Shown here: piece by piece, positions 48,343-58,030 of the stretch
Layout: every line of letters starts with the position of its first letter
How positions within the stretch are numbered: the first letter of the stretch is position 1
Source of the DNA: Dickeya undicola
GTDB lineage: Bacteria; Pseudomonadota; Gammaproteobacteria; Enterobacterales; Enterobacteriaceae
NCBI RefSeq assembly: GCF_000784735.1
Contig: NZ_JSYG01000019.1
Coordinates: forward strand, 124,001-188,000
DNA: 64,000 nt
Direction of reading: 5' to 3'
Notes under the pieces: generated by a model
What the model saw: the letters and a program-made list of their open reading frames with translations, nothing else
Told to the model about the DNA's origin: nothing
The model's database searches: none
Translations under genes and position numbers: made by a program

Positions 48343-48928
48343 GTCGCAGGGCATCCAGCAACTGACGCAGCGCCTGACCACGGTGAGAGAGGGCATTTTT
48401 CTCTTCGCGGCTCAGTTCGGCAGCGGTTTTGCCGACTGACGGCACAAAAAACACCGGGTCGTAGCCGAAGCCGCCTTCGCCGACCGGCGCGCGGGTAATC
48501 ACACCCTGCCAACTGCCGTGACACACCAGCGGCGTCGGGTCGTCGGCGTGACGCAGATACACCAGCACGCAGTGGAAACTGGCCTGACGCTGTTCGTCCG
48601 GCACGTTGTCCAGCGCTACCAGCAGTTTGTCGAGATTCTGCCGATCGCTGGCGTCTTCCCCGGCGTAGCGGGCGGAGTAAATCCCCGGCGCGCCGCCCAG
48701 CGCATCCACCGCCAGTCCTGAATCGTCGGCGATAGCAGGCAGACCGGTTTCACGCGCGGCGTGGCGCGCTTTCAGAATGGCGTTTTCGATAAAGGTTAAA
48801 CCGGTTTCCTCGGCGGATTCGACGCCCAGCGTGGTTTGCGCTACCACATCGAGGCCGAAATCCGCCAGCAGACCGGCGAGTTCACGCACTTTACCGGCGT
48901 TGCCGGTGGCTAAAACCACGTTTTGCAT
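48335..48928 (-). CDS. rdgB: Non-canonical purine NTP pyrophosphatase RdgB
   Basis: RdgB removes dITP and XTP from the nucleotide pool. The 197-aa protein starts [17 protein letters not shown], with [37 protein letters not shown] and [12 protein letters not shown] as substrate and Mg motifs. An ATG 15 bases earlier exists, but AGGAAC fits 48928 better. It is in the conserved yggS-hemW cluster. Confidence 0.96.
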   Translation of the reverse strand: MQNVVLATGNAGKVRELAGLLADFGLDVVAQTTLGVESAEETGLTFIENAILKARHAARETGLPAIADDSGLAVDALGGAPGIYSARYAGEDASDRQNLDKLLVALDNVPDEQRQASFHCVLVYLRHADDPTPLVCHGSWQGVITRAPVGEGGFGYDPVFFVPSVGKTAAELSREEKNALSHRGQALRQLLDALRHA

Positions 48929-48972
48929 CTGTTGTTCCTGCAATGTTCAGAGGATGAGTTCAAAGAATAACT

Positions 48973-49263
48973 TCAGGGGATGAGTTCCGCGACATCGGTC
49001 GGGATGGCTTGCGGGTTGACGATTCTAATCTGTTTGTGACGCCCAAGCTCACCCTTTTCGATGGTCACCATGCCTTTGGCGACCCGAAACTGTTTAGCCA
49101 GAAATTTGATCAGGTGAGCATTGGCCTGGCCGTCCACCGGCGGCGCGGTGATGGCGACTTTCAGCTCGTCGCCATGCAGCCCGACGATCTGATCCCGGCT
49201 GGCTTTCGGCTGAATATACAGCCGAATCACCAGCCCGTCTTCGCAGCGACTGACGGCACTCAC
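48973..49263 (-). CDS. yggU: YggU/DUF167 family protein
   Basis: The 96-aa product closely matches E. coli YggU ([51 protein letters not shown]). Its function is unknown. A GTG start at 49263 overlapping the yggT stop (GTGA) gives the family N-terminus; longer frames run into yggT in another phase. Confidence 0.92.
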   Translation of the reverse strand: MSAVSRCEDGLVIRLYIQPKASRDQIVGLHGDELKVAITAPPVDGQANAHLIKFLAKQFRVAKGMVTIEKGELGRHKQIRIVNPQAIPTDVAELIP

Positions 49264-49814
49264 AACAAGAACCACAGCCCTGGGAAGAAATCCATGCCGA
49301 GATAGTTCAACAGGTACAGCAGCAATATCACCACCATCGGTGAGAAATCCAGCCCACCGACTGAAGGCAGAACACGGCGTACCGGCCCCATCAACGGCTC
49401 CGTCAACTGATACAGCATGTAATCCACCGGGCTGCGGCCCTGGCTTATCCAGCTCATCAGCGAACGGATGATCACCACCCAAAACACCAGATAACCGGCG
49501 GATTTAACCAGCGCCAGCAGACCGACCAGCACATTGATCGGGCTTAGCGACAATGAACCGACCTGAATCAGCAACAGTAATGGATACTTGAGCGTGGTGA
49601 GCAGAAACGCCAGCAGCAGCGAGGCGGTGTCGATCGGCCCCAGTGAAGGGATGATGCGGCGCAACGGCCCGATGATAGGCTGGGTGAGCTTCACCACGAA
49701 CTGCGCCAGCGGGTTATAAAAATCACTGCGCGCCCATTGCATCCAAATGCGCAGCAATAACACCATCACGTACAGGTCAATCAGAGTTTTGACCAGAAAA
49801 GTCAGGGTCAGCAT
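49260..49814 (-). CDS. yggT: YggT-family inner membrane protein
   Basis: The 184-aa protein contains two copies of the YGGT module ([45 protein letters not shown], then [33 protein letters not shown]) with about four membrane segments. The family is linked to osmotic tolerance and, in other bacteria, to division-site proteins. It is between proC and yggU in the conserved order. Confidence 0.94.
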   Translation of the reverse strand: MLTLTFLVKTLIDLYVMVLLLRIWMQWARSDFYNPLAQFVVKLTQPIIGPLRRIIPSLGPIDTASLLLAFLLTTLKYPLLLLIQVGSLSLSPINVLVGLLALVKSAGYLVFWVVIIRSLMSWISQGRSPVDYMLYQLTEPLMGPVRRVLPSVGGLDFSPMVVILLLYLLNYLGMDFFPGLWFLL

Positions 49815-49857
49815 GAGACGGTCATTCCTTCAGTAAAAATCATGTTTCAGACGGCAA

Positions 49858-50679
49858 TCAGAACAGCGATTCCATTTCTTTTGCCCGATGTACGGCGGCC
49901 TGCATGGCGTCGGCGACAATCTGGCCCAACTGGCGTTGGTTGAATACGCGCAGTGCTTCGGCGGTGGTGCCGCCTTTTGAGGTCACATTTTCCCGCAGTG
50001 TTGACAGCGGAATGTCTGGGCTGGCTTCCACCAGCGCTGCCGCACCGCAGGCTGCCTGTTGCACCAGTAAACGGGCGATGTCGGCATCAAAACCCTGACG
50101 GATGGCTTCCTGCTGCATGGCTTCCATAAACAGGAAAAAGTAGGCAGGGGCGCTACCCGCTGCGGCGATCACGCCGTTAATTTGTGCTTCGTCAGCCACC
50201 CAGCACAGTTTGCCGACACTCTTCATCAGATCCGCAGCAAAGGTACGATCGGCGGTGCTGATGCTGTCTGGGGCGTACAGGCCGCTCATGCCCTGGCCTA
50301 CCAGTGATGGTGTATTGGGCATGATGCGCACGATGTTGAGCGCATCGCCCAGCAACTGACGGAAACGGGCGACGCTGACGCCAGCGGCGATGGACAACAC
50401 CAGCTTGCCGCTGAAATCCACCTGCTGCGCCAGTGCTGTGCAGACGTCCGCCATCAGTTGCGGTTTGACGGCTAACACCACAACGTCAGCGTCACGGGCA
50501 CAGGTGATATTGTCGCTCAGGCTGGCAACGCCATAACGAGCGGCTAACGCATCTCGATGGGTATCGGACGGTGCGCTAACGCTGACCTGGCTGGCAGGGT
50601 AGCCGCCTGCTATCAGACCGGCGATGATCGCCTGCGCCATATTGCCCGCGCCGATAAAGGCTATTTTACGGTGTTCCAT
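49858..50679 (-). CDS. proC: Pyrroline-5-carboxylate reductase
   Basis: The 273-aa enzyme performs the last step of proline synthesis. The N-terminal Rossmann motif KIAFIGAGNMAQAIIAGL and the C-terminal signature (PAYFFLFMEAMQQEAIRQG; VTSKGGTTAEALRVF) are complete. It is 33 bp downstream of yggS on the same strand. Confidence 0.97.
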   Translation of the reverse strand: MEHRKIAFIGAGNMAQAIIAGLIAGGYPASQVSVSAPSDTHRDALAARYGVASLSDNITCARDADVVVLAVKPQLMADVCTALAQQVDFSGKLVLSIAAGVSVARFRQLLGDALNIVRIMPNTPSLVGQGMSGLYAPDSISTADRTFAADLMKSVGKLCWVADEAQINGVIAAAGSAPAYFFLFMEAMQQEAIRQGFDADIARLLVQQAACGAAALVEASPDIPLSTLRENVTSKGGTTAEALRVFNQRQLGQIVADAMQAAVHRAKEMESLF

Positions 50680-50712
50680 CAGGTTCTCGCTGTTTTCGTC
50701 TGTCCGTTAAGG

Positions 50713-51435
50713 TTAACTGGCCGGTGAATGATAATCACGTGCGCCAAAAATTGCGGTGCCTATCCGCACCAGCGTGCTACCGGCCTCAATGGCGGCGGCC
50801 ATGTCGTCGGTCATGCCCATCGACAAGGTATCCAAAGTGCCATAATCCGCTTTTAGTTGCAGGAAAAGTTCGGTCATTTGGCGAAATACCGCCAGTTGGC
50901 GGTCATGATCAGTTTCCGGCGCGGGGATCGCCATCAAACCACGCAGCCGCAGGTTCGACAACGGGGACACGCTGGCCGCCAGTGCGGGCAAGTCCGCAGC
51001 CAGAATGCCGGATTTGCTCGGTTCCTGGCTGATATTCACCTGCAACAGCACGTTAAGCGGCGGCAGGTGCGCCGGGCGCTGCTCGCTCAGCCGCTGGGCG
51101 ATACGCAGCCGATCGATGGTGTGGCACCAGTCGAAATGCTCTGCGACCGGGCGGCTCTTATTCGACTGCAACGGCCCGATAAAGTGCCATTCCAGCGCCG
51201 TATCCGGTTGATGGGTCTGAAAATGACGAATCTTGTCGACCCCTTCCTGCACATAGTTTTCACCAAATGCCCGTTGCCCGGCTGCAATGGCTTCTTCGAG
51301 CGCGCTCACAGGTTTGGTTTTGCTGACTGCAAGCAGCGTAATGTCTTCCGGGGCGCGCCCGCAATGTTGCGCCGCTGTTGAGATTTTTTGCCGGACGTCC
51401 TGTAGGTTTTGCTGGACTGTCGATATCGTCATCAT
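50713..51435 (-). CDS. yggS: PLP homeostasis protein YggS
   Basis: The 240-aa single-domain PLP-binding protein has the lysine region LLAVSKTKPVSALEEAIAAG (Lys near residue 39), FGENYVQEGVDKI and the phosphate-binding SMGMTDDMAAAIEAGSTLVRIGTAIFG. It buffers vitamin B6 levels rather than catalysing a known reaction. Two adjacent ATGs are possible starts. It is divergent from the PilT-like gene with 18 bp between starts. Confidence 0.95.
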   Translation of the reverse strand: MMTISTVQQNLQDVRQKISTAAQHCGRAPEDITLLAVSKTKPVSALEEAIAAGQRAFGENYVQEGVDKIRHFQTHQPDTALEWHFIGPLQSNKSRPVAEHFDWCHTIDRLRIAQRLSEQRPAHLPPLNVLLQVNISQEPSKSGILAADLPALAASVSPLSNLRLRGLMAIPAPETDHDRQLAVFRQMTELFLQLKADYGTLDTLSMGMTDDMAAAIEAGSTLVRIGTAIFGARDYHSPAS

Positions 51436-51453
51436 GGTTCAGGAGGCCAATCA

Positions 51454-52467
51454 ATGGATGTGAGTGAATGGGTGCGGTCTAGTGTAAAACAGAATGTGTC
51501 TGATCTGCACCTGTGCAGCGGTCATCCGCCGGTTTGGCGTATCGACGGGCAACTGGTGGCGGATGCTGCGCAGCCGCCATTGCACAACGACGATCTGGAA
51601 CAATGGTGCAGCCGCTGGCTGGAACCGGCCTGCGAGCAGCAGCTACGGCAAAACGGGCAGGCCGACTGTGCGCTGACGCTACCGGAGGGCCAGCGGTTAC
51701 GGGCCAATCTATTTATGCAGCGCCACGGCCTGTCGGCAGCGCTGCGCCTGATCCCGTCACATCAGCCAGATCTACAGACGCTGGGCGCGCCGCCTGTAGT
51801 CGCCGAGTTAGCCGACCGTCCCGATGGCCTGATTCTGGTGACCGGCGCGACCGGCAGCGGTAAATCTACCACGCTGGCGGCGATGATAGCCTCGCTCAAT
51901 CAACGCCGTGCTCGCCACATTATTACGCTGGAAGACCCGATAGAGTTCCTGCACACCAGTCAGCGCTGTCTGATCCAACAGCGGGAGATTGGCCGTCACA
52001 GCGATGCGTTCGCCAGCGCGCTGCGCTCTGCGCTACGCGAAGACCCGGACGTGCTGCTGCTCGGTGAGTTGCGCGACAGCGAGACGATTCGGCTGGCGCT
52101 GACGGCGGCGGAAACCGGTCATCTGGTGCTGGCGACGCTGCATACCCGGCGGGCGGTGCAAGCGGTGGACCGGCTGGTGGATGTGTTTCCCGCTGAGGAG
52201 AAAGCCTTTGTTCGCACGCAATTGGCTGGCAGTCTACAGGCGGTGGTGGCGCAGAAACTGCTGCCGGGCGCGCAAGGCGGGCGTGTGGCGCTGTTTGAAG
52301 TGCTGCTCGCCACCCCGGCGGTCAGCAACTTGATCCGCGAAGGCAAAACCCACCAGTTACCGAGCCTGCTGCAAACCGGCAGCCAGGCCGGAATGCAGAC
52401 CTTTGAACAGAGTTACCAGCAGCAATGCCGCGAGGGGATGCTGCGGCCTGAAATGAATGCCGGTTAA
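51454..52467 (+). CDS. yggR: PilT-like type IV pilus retraction ATPase (YggR)
   Basis: The 337-aa secretion-type ATPase has Walker A GATGSGKSTT (near residue 132), the Asp box ITLEDPIEF, Walker B LLLGELRDSETI and the His box GHLVLATLHTRRA. AGGAGG precedes ATG 51454. Its position beside yggS matches E. coli yggR and Pseudomonas pilT. It powers pilus retraction if pili are made; no other pilus genes are in the window. Confidence 0.92.
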   Translation: MDVSEWVRSSVKQNVSDLHLCSGHPPVWRIDGQLVADAAQPPLHNDDLEQWCSRWLEPACEQQLRQNGQADCALTLPEGQRLRANLFMQRHGLSAALRLIPSHQPDLQTLGAPPVVAELADRPDGLILVTGATGSGKSTTLAAMIASLNQRRARHIITLEDPIEFLHTSQRCLIQQREIGRHSDAFASALRSALREDPDVLLLGELRDSETIRLALTAAETGHLVLATLHTRRAVQAVDRLVDVFPAEEKAFVRTQLAGSLQAVVAQKLLPGAQGGRVALFEVLLATPAVSNLIREGKTHQLPSLLQTGSQAGMQTFEQSYQQQCREGMLRPEMNAG

Positions 52468-52607
52468 TTCTGGATGTCAGGGGGCATGATGTGTTGCATC
52501 CATCGGTTGAATTCACCGTGAGGAACAGACTACGACGAACAGGCTCTTTCTGTCCCATATATGGGATATATTGTAAAATTATCTCTTTATAACAGGTGGC
52601 ATCAGCA

Positions 52608-52955
52608 ATGGCTTTGATCCCAAAAAACTACTCGCGGCTGGAAAGCGGTTACCGTGAGAAAGCACTAAAAATCTATCCATGGGTGTGTGGGCGCTGCTCA
52701 CGGGAGTTTGTTTATTCAAACCTACGCGAATTAACGGTTCACCATATCGATCACGACCATACCAATAACCCGGAAGATGGCAGCAACTGGGAGTTGTTGT
52801 GTCTGTATTGTCATGACCACGAACACGCGAAGTACACTGAAGCCGAGCAGTACGGTACAACCGTTGTGGCGGGGGAAGATGCGCAAAAAGATATTGGCGC
52901 AGCAACCTATAATCCCTTTGCCGATTTAAAGGCGATGCTTAATAAGAAGAAATAG
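52608..52955 (+). CDS. yajD: HNH nuclease-domain protein YajD
   Basis: This 115-aa protein is almost identical in type to E. coli YajD: MALIPKNYSRLESGYREKAL, zinc-binding CGRCSREF and CLYCHDHEH, and the HNH core LTVHHIDHDHTNNPEDGSNWE. The biological target is unknown. AGGTGG precedes ATG 52608. It is monocistronic and ends before a hairpin (53092-53119) shared with the convergent deaminase. Confidence 0.94.
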   Translation: MALIPKNYSRLESGYREKALKIYPWVCGRCSREFVYSNLRELTVHHIDHDHTNNPEDGSNWELLCLYCHDHEHAKYTEAEQYGTTVVAGEDAQKDIGAATYNPFADLKAMLNKKK

Positions 52956-53091
52956 TGCCAGCAACGTCCGCTTCACGCACAACGCTGCCTACCAGCTTAG
53001 GTCAACCTCTGCGCCGTAAGCGTGCAGTTCAGGTGTGAGCTAATACGGTTGATGCATAGCATTGAATGAGCCCATTCCTGTGCGGGTGCAA

Positions 53092-53119
53092 CGAAGCGCC
53101 TGTTTCAATAGGCGCTTCG
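53092..53119. terminator. Inverted repeat between yajD and the deaminase gene
   Basis: CGAAGCGCCT (53092-53101) and AGGCGCTTCG (53110-53119) form a perfect 10-bp stem with an 8-base loop between two convergent genes. There is no strong T run, so termination is likely but not certain. Confidence 0.5.
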
Positions 53120-53154
53120 TCACGCTCATTTGGTCACGCGTATTGTGGATGATG

Positions 53155-54405
53155 TTAATCAGGTTGATGGTTCGGATACCGAATTCGCTCCGGTTCACGC
53201 TGCATAATGACCTTGCCGTGGCGTATCGACAGGCGTGCCTTGGCCTGTCGCCGTACCGCTTCGTAGTCGTTTTCTGCTTCCAGAATCAGCAGGTTGGCTG
53301 GGCGGCCGACAACGAGGCCGTAGCGTTCGCCCAGATGCAGCGCTTTGGCGCTGTTGTCGGTCACGAAATCGAGACAACGCTGCAAATCCTGATACCCCAT
53401 CATGTGGCAGATATGCAGCCCGGCGTCGAGAATACGCAGGATGTTGCCATTACCTAAGGGATACCAGGGGTCTTTGATCGAGTCCTGTCCGAAGCAAACG
53501 TTCATCCCGGCGCGGTCCAGTTCGGCGACGCGGGTGACGCCACGGCGTTTGGGAAAGGTGTCGAAGCGCCCTTGCAGGTGAATGCTTTCGGTCGGGCAGG
53601 AGACGAAGCTGATGCCCGAGCGGCGCAGCAGGCGGAACAGTTTTGAGCAGTAGGCGTTGTCATAAGAGCCCATCGCCACGGTGTGGCTGGCGGTGACGCG
53701 CTCGCCCATCTCTCGCACCCTGGCTTCTTCCGCCAGCACTTCCAGAAAGCGTGAGTTCGGATCGTCGGTTTCATCGCAATGTACGTCCACCAGACAACCG
53801 GTGCGCTCCGCCAGGTCCATCAGGAATTTCACCGAGCTGACGCCCTGTTCACGGGTGTTCTCAAAATGGGGAATACCGCCGACCACGTCAGCACCCAGCG
53901 CGATGGCGCGCTCCATCAACTGACGGCCTGCCGGGTACGACTCGATGCCTTCCTGCGGGAAGGCGACGATTTGCAGGTCGATCAGTTCCTTCGCCTCTGC
54001 TTTAATCTCCAGCATGGCTTCCAGCGCCGCCAGCGATGGGTCGGTCACATCAACGTGGGTACGCACATGCTGGATGCCGTGGTCGCGCAACATGCCGATG
54101 GCGGTATGCGCCCGGCGTTTGGTGTCTTCGTGGGTGATGACCGCCTTGCGCTGGCTCCAGCGTTCAATACCTTCAAACAGTGTGCCGCTCATGTTCCATT
54201 CCGGCTCGCCCGCAGTGAGGACGGCATCAAGGTGAATATGCGGTTCCACCAACGGCGGGATCGCCAGTTGCCCGGCGGCGTCGATCTCTCCCGGCATCGC
54301 GGGCTGCGTGGCGGGCTGGGGGGTAATCGCGGCAATCAGGCCGTCTTGCAGTTGCAGTGTGTGAAGCCCGGCCTGATGACGCAAGGCGGCGTTGATAATC
54401 TTCAT
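53155..54405 (-). CDS. codA: Cytosine deaminase-like amidohydrolase
   Basis: The 416-aa enzyme has the metal motif PPLVEPHIHLD (residues about 53-63), HVRTHVDV, DVHCDETDD and ASHTVAM, close in type to E. coli CodA, which turns cytosine into uracil. The last metal-site block reads CFGQDSIKDPWYPLG, where E. coli has GHDDVFDPWYPLG. The catalytic Asp is kept, but the adjacent Asp (314 in E. coli) is Ser, so substrate range may differ. ATG 54405 follows AGGAG; the gene is 2 bp downstream of a PucR-like regulator. No codB permease gene is adjacent. Confidence 0.82.
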   Translation of the reverse strand: MKIINAALRHQAGLHTLQLQDGLIAAITPQPATQPAMPGEIDAAGQLAIPPLVEPHIHLDAVLTAGEPEWNMSGTLFEGIERWSQRKAVITHEDTKRRAHTAIGMLRDHGIQHVRTHVDVTDPSLAALEAMLEIKAEAKELIDLQIVAFPQEGIESYPAGRQLMERAIALGADVVGGIPHFENTREQGVSSVKFLMDLAERTGCLVDVHCDETDDPNSRFLEVLAEEARVREMGERVTASHTVAMGSYDNAYCSKLFRLLRRSGISFVSCPTESIHLQGRFDTFPKRRGVTRVAELDRAGMNVCFGQDSIKDPWYPLGNGNILRILDAGLHICHMMGYQDLQRCLDFVTDNSAKALHLGERYGLVVGRPANLLILEAENDYEAVRRQAKARLSIRHGKVIMQREPERIRYPNHQPD

Positions 54406-54407
54406 AA

Positions 54408-55319
54408 TCACTCCTGTGAGGTGGTCTTGAATGACGGCATGGCGCTTCCCTGAGTCTGTGAGCCAGACAGACGCCAGACTAATAGCGCGACGGATGCATT
54501 GAGGCGAAACAACGGTTCGCTCAATGTGCCGCCCGACAGCTGTTCGATGCGTTGCAGTCGCTGGTGCAACGTATTGCGGTGGATCGCCAGCCGCTCGGCA
54601 GCTTTGATCAGGTTACCGTTTTCCTGCAATACCGCATCCAGGGTTTCAATCAGCAAATGTGGTGATTGGCGATGCTTTTCTATCAGGTTACCCAGTACAT
54701 CGTGCATAAAGCGGGTCAGTAATGTCGGGTCGCTGACGGACGTCAAGAGTTGCAGCACCCCCAGCTCAGTGTAGTCGCACAGGCCTTTTTCCGGGCGCAG
54801 ACTTTCTGCGGTTTTAAGCGCTTGTCGGGCTTCGCTTAGCCCTCGCTGATAGTGCTCGGCCGCACTGACTGGGCCGGAGATCCCGCCAAACAGCGTCAGT
54901 GGCGCGATATCGATGTTGATTGCCTGACGCAAGGCGGCAAATGTCTGTTGTCCACCGTGCAGTAGTGCACTGTCGGCTGGCAGCACCAGCAGGCCGAGGT
55001 CGCCCAGCATCACTGGTGGCAGGTTCTCCGCCATGTGTTCCTGTAACTGTTGTTGTAACCGCTGGCGCGCGTCGTGCAGTTGCGCTTCCGGGCAGCCAGA
55101 ATGCGACGAGGAAAACAACGACGGCATCCCGGACAGACGCCAGGCCGTTACCCGATGAGGCTTGTCCAGCTCTAGCTGTAGCCAGGCGGCGCGCCGATGA
55201 AGGAGGGGCCAGTCCGGATGATCGCTGGTCAGCAATTGAAGCAGAATGTCGCTTCGCCATCTGTCCCGGTCACTCTCGGTATGATGATGAGGTGCGTTGT
55301 TGTGATGAAATACCGGCAT
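54408..55319 (-). CDS. PucR/CdaR-type helix-turn-helix regulator
   Basis: The 303-aa protein ends in the PucR C-terminal helix-turn-helix (VLQENGNLIKAAERLAIHRNTLHQRLQRIEQLSG) with a preceding GGDEF-like PucR core (ALRQAINIDIAPLTLFGGISGPV). It lacks the long N-terminal sensing domain of full-length PucR and is nearer to CdaR-like short forms. AGAGGG precedes ATG 55319. It is upstream of, and probably co-transcribed with, the deaminase, and likely regulates it in response to a pyrimidine or related compound. Confidence 0.82.
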   Translation of the reverse strand: MPVFHHNNAPHHHTESDRDRWRSDILLQLLTSDHPDWPLLHRRAAWLQLELDKPHRVTAWRLSGMPSLFSSSHSGCPEAQLHDARQRLQQQLQEHMAENLPPVMLGDLGLLVLPADSALLHGGQQTFAALRQAINIDIAPLTLFGGISGPVSAAEHYQRGLSEARQALKTAESLRPEKGLCDYTELGVLQLLTSVSDPTLLTRFMHDVLGNLIEKHRQSPHLLIETLDAVLQENGNLIKAAERLAIHRNTLHQRLQRIEQLSGGTLSEPLFRLNASVALLVWRLSGSQTQGSAMPSFKTTSQE

Positions 55320-55617
55320 GATGGTCCCTCTGGTTTGCCCCGATACGGAGAACAGCAATGTCCGTGCAATGACGTCCTGAACGTTACAACAGCAAGGAGT
55401 GTGAGCAAGGAATGTGCCGCTTTTGCTGTTAGCGATAGTTGGGCGCTGAGGGGGATATCTTGTGCAGGTTGCATAGTTTGGTGCTGAAAACAGGCATGTT
55501 ATGCCCGTTTATTGTGCGTTGTGCTGCATTATGCACTGGAAGCGTGAATCGGCCTGGCTGCTGCTCGGTGTAATGGCAGTGACCGGTAGCTGGTCACTGC
55601 CAAAACAAGGGTGAGAA
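55320..55617. other. Intergenic region with a strong hairpin
   Basis: No gene is visible. A perfect 10-bp stem GGCAGTGACC/GGTCACTGCC (55575-55601) lies just beyond the chemoreceptor stop codon and probably ends that transcript, although a T run is lacking. The promoter of the PucR-like gene must lie in 55320-55450. Confidence 0.45.
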
Positions 55618-57204
55618 TTAACGTGATTGCAGCAGTGCGGTGTGGTCTTCGATTCGGAACATGGCCATCGCCTGCACTAACTGGCGAGATTGCTCTTCCA
55701 GCGATTGGGTGGTATCGGCGGAGGCTTTGACCAGCGAGGCGTTCTGCTGGGCCACCTTGTCTATCTGAGTGAAGGCGATATTCACCTGTTCGATGCCGCG
55801 ATGCTGTTCCTGAGAAGCATAGGAGATCTCTTTCATCAGGCTGGTGATACGGTTGATCTCTTCTGCCACGTCATCCATGGTTGCACCGGCTTTGGCGGCC
55901 AGTTCCAGTCCTTCTGATACGTGGGTTTGAGAATCCAGAATCAGGGTACGGATCTCTTTAGCGGCCTGCGCGCTGTGCTGTGCCAGACTTCGCACTTCGC
56001 CTGCCACCACCGCGAAGCCTTTGCCTTGCTCACCCGCACGGGCTGCTTCCACTGCGGCGTTCAGCGCCAGAATGTTAGTCTGGAAGGCAATGCCGTCGAT
56101 AACACCGAGAATATCGCTGATCCGTTTAGCACTGGCGGCGATTTCACGCATTTTTTCCACCACGTAGTTAACGGATTCGTTGCCGCGGTCGGTGGTGTCG
56201 GAAACCTGATTGGTCAGCTGATGAGCCAGCTCGGCGTTATCGGCGTTACGTTTAACCGTCGCGCTCAGCTCTTCCAGACTGGCGGCGGTCTGTTCCAGTG
56301 CGGCGACCGAATCTTCGGTCCGTTCCGCCAGATTACGGTTACCGCTGAATAACTCGCGGCTGCCTTGATCGATCTGATGACTGGCGTCACGCACCTGACT
56401 GACCGAATCCAGCAATCCCATTTGCATACGCTCGATAGCATCGCTCAGCCGACCCAGTTCATTGTTGCCCCCTTGAGTAATGCGGCGGGTCAAATCACCG
56501 GAGGCGACGTGCTCCAGTTGTTCAATGGCCTGATCCAGCGGTTTGAGCAGCATGTGGCGCAGCGCCAGCCAGCCCAGCAGCACCAGCAACAGAGAGAGCA
56601 GGCAGGCGAACGCGATCAGCATCAGCATGATCCGCTCGTTTTGATTAGCCTGTTGGATATGTTGTTCAGAGAGTTGCTGGGAGTAGCTGCGGAAGTTCTG
56701 GATGGATTTATCAAATGCGTCGCTCAGAGGCGTCAGGTTGTTTTCCAGCAAGGTGTAATATTCGTCGGTGTACTGCTTTTTCAGGGAGTCCAACATCGGT
56801 TTCAGCCCCTGATTCAGGTAGTCCTGATAACTTTTCAGTACCTGTTGTGCCAGCTTTTGCTCCTGTTCGCCAGTGGTCCCCACACTGCTGAACTGGTGAA
56901 TCTCCTTTTCCGATTGCTGTACATAGCCTTCCAGCTTTTCGGTTTCCTTGGCACCGACGTCCAGCAAACCGATTTCGATTTTGCGCACCGCCAATGTTGC
57001 GGAAGCTCTGGCTCGCAGCGTCAGGTTATAACCATTCATCAATGCGCCCAATTGTTCACCCTGAATCTGATTGAGCGCCATCAGGGAGGCTCGGCTCTTG
57101 TTGATGGCCTGAATCCCCATACCGCTGACCAGCAGTAACAGCAGGGTGATCACGGCCAGCAATGTCAGCAAGCCGGTACGGATGGAGAGATTTTTCAAAC
57201 GCAT
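55618..57204 (-). CDS. Methyl-accepting chemotaxis protein (Tsr/Tar-type four-helix sensor)
   Basis: The 528-aa chemoreceptor has a first membrane segment (residues 10-32), a periplasmic four-helix-bundle-like sensor (about 33-190), a second membrane segment (MLMLIAFACLLSLLLVLLGWL), a HAMP domain and the signalling hairpin with [38 protein letters not shown]. The C-terminus (ALLQSR) lacks the NWETF-type CheR/CheB tether. The ligand is unknown. Confidence 0.93.
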   Translation of the reverse strand: MRLKNLSIRTGLLTLLAVITLLLLLVSGMGIQAINKSRASLMALNQIQGEQLGALMNGYNLTLRARASATLAVRKIEIGLLDVGAKETEKLEGYVQQSEKEIHQFSSVGTTGEQEQKLAQQVLKSYQDYLNQGLKPMLDSLKKQYTDEYYTLLENNLTPLSDAFDKSIQNFRSYSQQLSEQHIQQANQNERIMLMLIAFACLLSLLLVLLGWLALRHMLLKPLDQAIEQLEHVASGDLTRRITQGGNNELGRLSDAIERMQMGLLDSVSQVRDASHQIDQGSRELFSGNRNLAERTEDSVAALEQTAASLEELSATVKRNADNAELAHQLTNQVSDTTDRGNESVNYVVEKMREIAASAKRISDILGVIDGIAFQTNILALNAAVEAARAGEQGKGFAVVAGEVRSLAQHSAQAAKEIRTLILDSQTHVSEGLELAAKAGATMDDVAEEINRITSLMKEISYASQEQHRGIEQVNIAFTQIDKVAQQNASLVKASADTTQSLEEQSRQLVQAMAMFRIEDHTALLQSR

Positions 57205-57564
57205 GGTTCATTTCCTAAGTGTGTGCAGAGCAAAAAACCACTGACAGAGCCTGTTTCTGGCTCGCCGTACGTTAAGGTCTTACAGGGTTATTTTTGTTCA
57301 GAACATAACAGATGAAACAGCATGTTAGGAAGCATGATTCTCTTATCTTTTGTGAATGGAAATGCATGGACTCGGGGAATTCCACTTTGGAAAGGATCCG
57401 TTAGCGCTAAATAAATTCGCCCGGCGTTGATCACTGGTTTATCATCTGCTGATAAAAAATGAACATGGCGGGCGCGAGCCAGGGCTAACGAGCGCTATCC
57501 CGGTTCCAGCACGCGTTTTTCGGCGCGGTCGAATGGCTGCCCGGCACGGTAACCAGAGGTCTAT
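57205..57564. other. Intergenic region between the chemoreceptor and nsrR
   Basis: These 360 bp contain the two divergent promoters and no credible gene. The first half is AT-rich. In E. coli purA precedes nsrR, so this junction is a synteny difference. Confidence 0.4.
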
Positions 57565-57990
57565 GTGCAGTTAACCAGTTTTACAGATTATGGTTTGAGG
57601 GCGCTGATTTATATGGCGTCATTGCCAGAAGGCAAAATGACCAGCATTTCAGAAGTGACGGAAGTGTATGGCGTCTCACGTAACCATATGGTGAAGATCA
57701 TTAATCAGCTGAGCCGCGCCGGGTTGGTCATGGCAGTGCGTGGCAAAAACGGTGGTATCCGGCTGGGCCGCGATCCATCCTCTATTCGCATTGGGGATGT
57801 GGTGCGGGAACTGGAACCGTTGTCGCTGGTGAACTGCAGCAAGGAGTTTTGTCATATCACCCCCGCCTGCCGCCTGAAGCAGGTGCTGCAGCAGGCCGTA
57901 CAGAATTTCCTGAAGGAACTGGATAATTACACGCTCGCCGATATGGTGGAAGAAAACCCGCCCCTCTATAAATTACTTCTGGTTGAATAA
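57565..57990 (+). CDS. nsrR: Nitric-oxide-sensing repressor NsrR
   Basis: This 141-aa Rrf2-family repressor uses an Fe-S cluster to sense nitric oxide and control detoxification genes such as hmp. It begins at a GTG ([23 protein letters not shown]), as in E. coli. The HTH region is [23 protein letters not shown], and three cluster cysteines are in [13 protein letters not shown] (about residues 91-102). It is followed by rnr in the conserved order, with 40 bp between. Confidence 0.96.
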   Translation: MQLTSFTDYGLRALIYMASLPEGKMTSISEVTEVYGVSRNHMVKIINQLSRAGLVMAVRGKNGGIRLGRDPSSIRIGDVVRELEPLSLVNCSKEFCHITPACRLKQVLQQAVQNFLKELDNYTLADMVEENPPLYKLLLVE

Positions 57991-58030
57991 GCCTGTTCAG
58001 CCGCCTGCTGATGACAACGGAGGAACCGCA

